This document shows positions 58,555 to 64,000 of a stretch of DNA of 64,000 nt, one piece after another. Each line of letters opens with the position of its first letter. The first letter of the stretch is position 1. The notes under the pieces were generated by a model. The model searched no databases. It worked only from the letters and a program-made list of their open reading frames with translations, and was not told where the DNA came from. The position numbers were made by a program, and so were the translations under genes. This DNA is from Pardosa pseudoannulata (taxonomy: Eukaryota; Arthropoda; Arachnida; Araneae; Lycosidae): contig CM063502.1 of assembly GCA_032207245.1 (NCBI GenBank), positions 133,935,073 through 133,999,072 of the forward strand, written 5' to 3'.

Positions 58555-59122
58555 GTAAGAAGAACTCAGAAATAAAAACTGTAATTTGCATAAGAAATTT
58601 AAAAAAAAAATTTAGTTTTTAATCTTGTTTTATATATTAGTAACATTATTTATACTGAAAGATACAGAGCATTAGACAAGAGTATCAAAGACATATTTTA
58701 TAAGACAAAGAGATTTTTTATAAGACAAATTATAAAAAAAAGGAAGAAAGAGACTCTGAGATAAAGAAACCACAAGGGGCTAATCTGTTAATTTATACCA
58801 AAGGTCCTTATTGTGTCTGAAAAACTTTAAAACAAATCTCCAGACTATGTTTCTGCACAGAATATTTATCTATATCTTCATCAATAAATGTGTTAATCAT
58901 ATATACATATATCTTTACCTCAATATCTATATATCTTTCTATATAAAATGCTATAATCTGGTTAATAATTCAAACCATAAAACTTGAGATCAACTTCAAA
59001 GAAATAATTATGTTAATAATATTGTTAATAATTCAACTTTAAGTGAATAAAATGTTCAAAATGTTTTACTCATGCTATTTACATATATTCCACAAATTAT
59101 ATATATATATATATATATATAG

Positions 59123-59239
59123 GTTGCTAGTACTGGACAGAATGTACATACAGAAGAAGAATTACAAAACAAAAGTGTTGGTGAATCACATATCAAATCA
59201 TCTGAATCTGAGATCTGGGGGGAACCGCCAAAGCTAACG
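59123..59239 (+). CDS. Array exon 3 (39 codons)
   Basis: Acceptor preceded by a 20-bp (TA)n run ending TATAG, donor AACG|GTAAGA, phase 0/0. The peptide starts VASTGQNVHTEEELQNK and ends with EIWGEPPKLT. From its ninth base pair onward through the next intron it is nearly identical to exon 4 and its intron, a very recent duplication. Confidence 0.85.
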
Positions 59240-59748
59240 GTAAGAGGAATTCAAAAATTAAGGCTGTGTAATATGTATAGGAGATTTTCAAAAAAATTTT
59301 AATCTTTTTATATATGTTACTGACATTATTTATATTGAAAGATACAGAGCACTGAACAAGAGTATTAAAGAGGAAATACTAAAGAAAAGGAACTCTGAAA
59401 TGAAGAAAGTTCAATGGGCTATTTATTCTTTTAATTTGTACTACGAATTCTTAATGATTCTGAAAAAAGTTGAAACCAATCTCCAGACATTTGTTTCTAC
59501 ACAGAATATATATCTATATTTTTATTGATATACCTGTCAAATTTATATCTTTATCTTAATATCTCTCTCTATATTAAATGCTATAAACTAGTTAATAATT
59601 CAAACCATAAAACATTAGGATGAAATTCAAAGAAATAATTATGTATTAATAATATCATTATTTATTCTACTTTAAATTAAGTGAATAAAAAGTTAAAAAT
59701 GGTTTACTAATGCTATTTACATATATTAGATACATTTTATATATATAG

Positions 59749-59865
59749 GTTGCTATCCTTGAAGAGAATGTACATACAGAAGAAGAATTACAAAACAAAA
59801 GTGTTGGTGAATCACATATCAAATCATCTGAATCTGAGATCTGGGGGGAACCGCCAAAGCTAACG
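59749..59865 (+). CDS. Array exon 4 (39 codons)
   Basis: Phase 0/0, acceptor TATATATAG, donor AACG|GTAAGA. Begins VAILEENVHTEEE; the remaining codons equal exon 3. The following intron differs from the previous one by only about three small changes over roughly 510 bp. Confidence 0.85.
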
Positions 59866-60377
59866 GTAAGAGGAATTCAAAAATTAAGGCTGTGTAATAT
59901 GTATAGGAGATTTTCAAAAAAAATTTTAATCTTTTTATATATGTTACTGACATTATTTATATTGAAAGATACAGAGCACTGAACAAGAGTATTAAAGATG
60001 AAATACTAAAGAAAAGGAACTCTGAAATGAAGAAAGTTCAATGGGCTATTTATTCTTTTAATTTGTACTACGAATTCTTAATGATTCTGAAAAAAGTTGA
60101 AACCAATCTCCAGACATTTGTTTCTACACAGAATATATATCTATATTTTTATTGATATACCTGTCAAATTTATATCTTTATCTTAATATCTCTCTCTATA
60201 TATTAAATGCTATAAACTAGTTAATAATTCAAACCATAAAACATTAGGATGAAATTCAAAGAAATAATTATGTATTAATAATATCATTATTTATTCTACT
60301 TTAAATTAAGTGAATAAAAAGTTAAAAATGGTTTACTAATGCTATTTACATATATTAGATACATTTTATATATATAG

Positions 60378-60485
60378 GTTGAAGAGAATGTACATACTGA
60401 AGAAGGATTACAGAAAAAAAGTGTTGGTAAATCGCACATCAAATCATCTGAAACTGAGATCTGGGGGGAACCACCAAAGCTAATG
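60378..60485 (+). CDS. Array exon 5 (36 codons)
   Basis: Phase 0/0, acceptor TATATATAG, donor AATG|GTAAGA. It is 9 nt shorter than exon 4: the codons for A-I-L after the first V are missing, an in-frame deletion. It reads VEENVHTEEGLQKKSVG and ends WGEPPKLM. Confidence 0.85.
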
Positions 60486-61005
60486 GTAAGAAGATCTCAA
60501 AAATTAAAGCTGTGTAATTTGCAGAGGAGATTTTCAAAAAAATTTTTAATTTTTAATCTCCTAATATATGTTAATAACATTATTTATATTGAAAGATACC
60601 GAGAACTGAACAAGAGTATCAATGATGAAATACTAAAAAAAAAGAAACTCTGTACTGAAGAAAGCTCACTGGGCAATTCTTTTAATTCGTATCAAGAATC
60701 TTTAATGTTCCTGAAAATAGTAAAACAAATTTCCAAACATATGTTTCTGCACAGAATATTTATCTATACCTTTGTCATTTTATATTATAAAAATATTTAT
60801 ATATCTTTTCCTTAATATCTATCTCTCTATATTAAATACTCTAAACTGGTTGATAATTCAAACCATAAAACATTAGGATCAAATTCAAACAATTAATTAT
60901 GTATTAATAATATCCTTATTTATTAAAGTTTAAATTAAGTGAACAAAATTTTAAAAAGGATTGCTAATTCTATTTACATACATTCAATATATTTTATATA
61001 TACAG

Positions 61006-61122
61006 GCTGTTAGCACTAGAGAGAAAGTACATACAGAGGAAGAAGTACAAAACAAAAGTGTTGATGAATTGCACATCAAACCACCCAAAATTGAGAGCTT
61101 TGGGGAGCTATCAAAGCCAATG
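61006..61122 (+). CDS. Array exon 6 (39 codons)
   Basis: Phase 0/0, acceptor TATATACAG, donor AATG|GTAAGA. Starts AVSTREKVHTEEEVQNK and ends ESFGELSKPM. More diverged than exons 3-5 but keeps exact length and layout. Confidence 0.83.
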
Positions 61123-61382
61123 GTAAGAAGAACTCAAAAATTAAGACAGTAATTTACATAGCAAATTTTCAAAAAATTTTTAATTTTTAATTTCATTATT
61201 TATGTTAATAACATTATTTATATTGAAAGATACAGTCATGGACAAGAGTACTAATGATAATTGTTAAAAAAAGAAGACTGAGCTGAAGAAATCAGAATGG
61301 ACAATTCTTATAATTTATACCAAGAATAATTAATATTCTAGAAAATAGTCAAAACAAATCTACAGACTTAAATTTCTGTGCA

Positions 61383-61436
<54 letters not shown>

Positions 61437-61616
61437 CTATGTACATATATGTCTCTACATTAAACAATGCAAACTGGATGATAATTCAAATCATAAGTTA
61501 TTAAGATGAATTTCAAAGAATGAAAGTCAATAATAGAGTTATTTATTCAGCTTTAAGATAAGTGAATAAAATGTTAAAAATGATTTTCTAATGGTATTTA
61601 CATGTTATAAATATAG

Positions 61617-61730
61617 GCTGCTGGCATTGAAGATGATCGACAAATAGATGAAGAATTAATTTTTGAAAAACATGATTCATTAGTTTGTGAATTATTTGAC
61701 ACTGACTGCAAGGATGTATTCAAATTAATG
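61617..61730 (+). CDS. Array exon 7 (38 codons)
   Basis: Phase 0/0, acceptor AAATATAG, donor AATG|GTAAGA. A divergent module: starts AAGIEDDRQIDEEL, then HDSLVCELFDTDCKDVFKLM. It has two cysteines and lacks NKSVGESH. It resembles the two decayed units at 56727 and 57771 at its start, which suggests an older module type. Confidence 0.78.
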
Positions 61731-62038
61731 GTAAGAGGAACTGATAAGTTAAGTCTGTATAAGCAATTAATATAACAAATTAAAAAAATTCTAAAGTTTT
61801 GAACCTTGTTTTTTTTTAAATCTTAGTAAATCTATTTACATTGAAAGATACAGAGTCATGGACCAGAGTATCATTGATAGATTGTTAAAAAAGAAAACTC
61901 TGAGCTCAAGAAACCAAAAGCAGAATGCTATTCTTTTAATTTATACTAATAACAATCAAGTTTTTCCTGAAAAAGGTTAAATGAAATCTCCAGACTTATG
62001 TTACAGCACAAAATATGTAGATATAATTTTATATATTG

Positions 62039-62086
<48 letters not shown>

Positions 62087-62239
62087 TAATTTCTCTCTCT
62101 CTCTCTCTATTAAAGGTTGCAAACTGGTTGATTAGAACATTAAGATTAAATTCAAAGAATTGAAGTTAATAATTATGTTATTTTTTTAACTGTAAGTTCA
62201 GTGAATAAAATGTTAAAAGGATTCACTAATGTTATTTAC

Positions 62240-62316
<77 letters not shown>

Positions 62317-62317
<1 letters not shown>

Positions 62318-62439
62318 TTGCTAGACTTGCAGAGAATCAAAATAGAGAGGAGGAGAAAGAAGTACATGACAAATGTGTCAGTGAATCCCATATCAAATCA
62401 TCTGAAAGTGAAAAGTTGAAGGAACCATCAAAACTAATG
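62317..62439 (+). CDS. Array exon 8 (41 codons)
   Basis: Phase 0/0. The acceptor AG follows a pure (TA)n run of about 70 bp. Donor AATG|GTAAGA. Starts IARLAENQNREEEKEVHDK, then [14 protein letters not shown] and ends EPSKLM. With exons 9 and 10 it forms a second subfamily that has two extra codons in the head and a Cys before V-S/G-E-S-H. Confidence 0.85.
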
Positions 62440-63058
62440 GTAAGAGGAAGTTAAAAATTAAAACTGTATTATTTACATAGCATATTTTCAAGATTTTTAA
62501 AATTTTTAATCTTGTATTATATGTTAGTAAATTTACTTACATAGAAAGATACAGAGTTATGAACAAGAGTATCAATGATAGATTGCTAAAAAAGAAAAGA
62601 AAACTATGAGCTGAAGAAATCAGAGAGGTTTTTTCTTATAATTACTTATATGGAAAGATAGAGTCATGAACAAGAGTATCAATGATAGATTGCTAAAAAA
62701 CTTCTGAGATGAAGAAATCAGAGAGGTTTTTCCTTATAATTTGTACCCAGAACCATTATTGTTTCTGAAAAAAATTTAAAAATATCTCCAGAGTTATGCT
62801 TCTGAGCATAATATATACTTATACCTTTATATACATATATGTTACATATATATCTTTATCACAGTATCTATCTACTTATATATCATCTTAATAATAAATG
62901 CTGTAAATTAGTTGAAAATTCAAACCATAAATCATTAAGATTAAATTCAAAGAATTGAAGTAAATAACAATGTTATTTTTTCAGCTGTAAGCTAAGTAAA
63001 TAAAATGTTAAAAATGATTCACAAATGTTATTTACATATATGTTATATATATATACAG

Positions 63059-63181
63059 ATTGCTAGCCTTGCAGAGAATCAAAATATAGAGGAAGAGAAA
63101 GAAGTACATGGCAAATGTGTCAGTGAATCACATATCAAATCATCTGAAAGTGAAAAGTTGAAGGAACCATCAAAGCTAGTG
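63059..63181 (+). CDS. Array exon 9 (41 codons)
   Basis: Phase 0/0, acceptor TATATACAG, donor AGTG|GTAAGA. Starts [19 protein letters not shown] and ends EPSKLV. The intron before it contains an internal duplication of an ATGAACAAGAGTATCAATGA block, which accounts for its larger size. Confidence 0.85.
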
Positions 63182-63770
63182 GTAAGAGGAAGTTAAAAAT
63201 TAAAACTGTGTTATTTGCATAGCAAATTTTCAAGATTTTTAAAATTTTTAGTCTTCCTTTATATGTTAGTAAATTTACTTATATAGAAAGATACAGAGTT
63301 ATGAACAAGAGTATCAATGATAGATTGCTAAAAAAGAAAACTATGAGCTGAAGAAATCAGAGAGGTTTTTCCATATAATTACTTATATTTAAAGATACAG
63401 AGACATGAACAAAAGTATCAATGATAGAATGCTAAAAAGAAACTCTGAGATGAAGAAATCAGAGAGGTTTTTCCTTATAATTTGTACCCAGAATCATTAT
63501 TGTTCCTGAAAAAGTTTAAAAATGTCTCCAGAGTTATGCTTCTGAGCACGATATATACTTATACCTTTATACACATGTGTTACATATATATCTTCATCAT
63601 AATATCTATCTACTTATATATCATCTTTATAATAAAGGCTATAAACTAGTTGATAATTCAAACCATAAATCAATAAGACTAAATTCAAAGAATTGAAGTA
63701 AATAACAATATTATTTTTTCAGCTGTAAGTTAAGTGAATAAAATGTTAAAAATGATTCACTACTGTTATT

Positions 63771-64000
<230 letters not shown>

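Overview
This 64 kb window is AT-rich eukaryotic DNA with long microsatellites and spliceosomal GT..AG signals. It is packed with arthropod-type transposons: mariner, Tc1, pogo/Tigger, hAT, piggyBac-like, THAP-bearing elements, Helitrons, BEL/Pao and Ty3/Gypsy retroelements, and two tRNA-derived SINE families. I see no bacterial operons, ribosomal RNA genes or genuine tRNA genes. The mix suggests an arthropod, perhaps a chelicerate; that assignment is inference and weak.

Region 1 (1-25 kb) is a transposon graveyard. From left to right it holds a Helitron, a Tigger-like MITE, a duplicated repeat block, a decayed mariner, and a decayed transposase (7.98-12.84 kb, minus strand) that is split by two later insertions, a THAP element and a Tigger element. 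G-rich and satellite tandem repeats follow, then two Tc1 copies in inverted orientation around a second Helitron.

Region 2 (22.7-35 kb) has a decayed Gypsy element with an apparent BEL/Pao insertion in its integrase, a second THAP element, a short hAT with a perfect 8-bp target duplication, and a tandem block with SINEs.

Region 3 (35.7-48 kb) contains two more THAP elements, a 285-bp tandem array carrying a SINE with a visible target duplication, an inverted-repeat element with a nested piggyBac-like MITE, and a hAT whose left end is split by a MITE and whose right end was tandemly copied through (TA)n tracts.

Region 4 (48-64 kb) carries the most gene-like signal. Ten small exons on the plus strand, 36 to 44 codons each, all open and all phase 0 at both ends, are spaced about 0.6-1.3 kb apart from 57,119 to the window edge. 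They encode repeats of one acidic, Lys/Glu/Ser-rich peptide module. Two decayed units lie among or before them. A candidate start exon (54,423-54,523, coding M-S-K-R-K, phase 0) and a weaker candidate leader exon (ending at 49,073) lie upstream. If joined, the model gives at least 402 codons and continues past the window. I do not recognise the protein.
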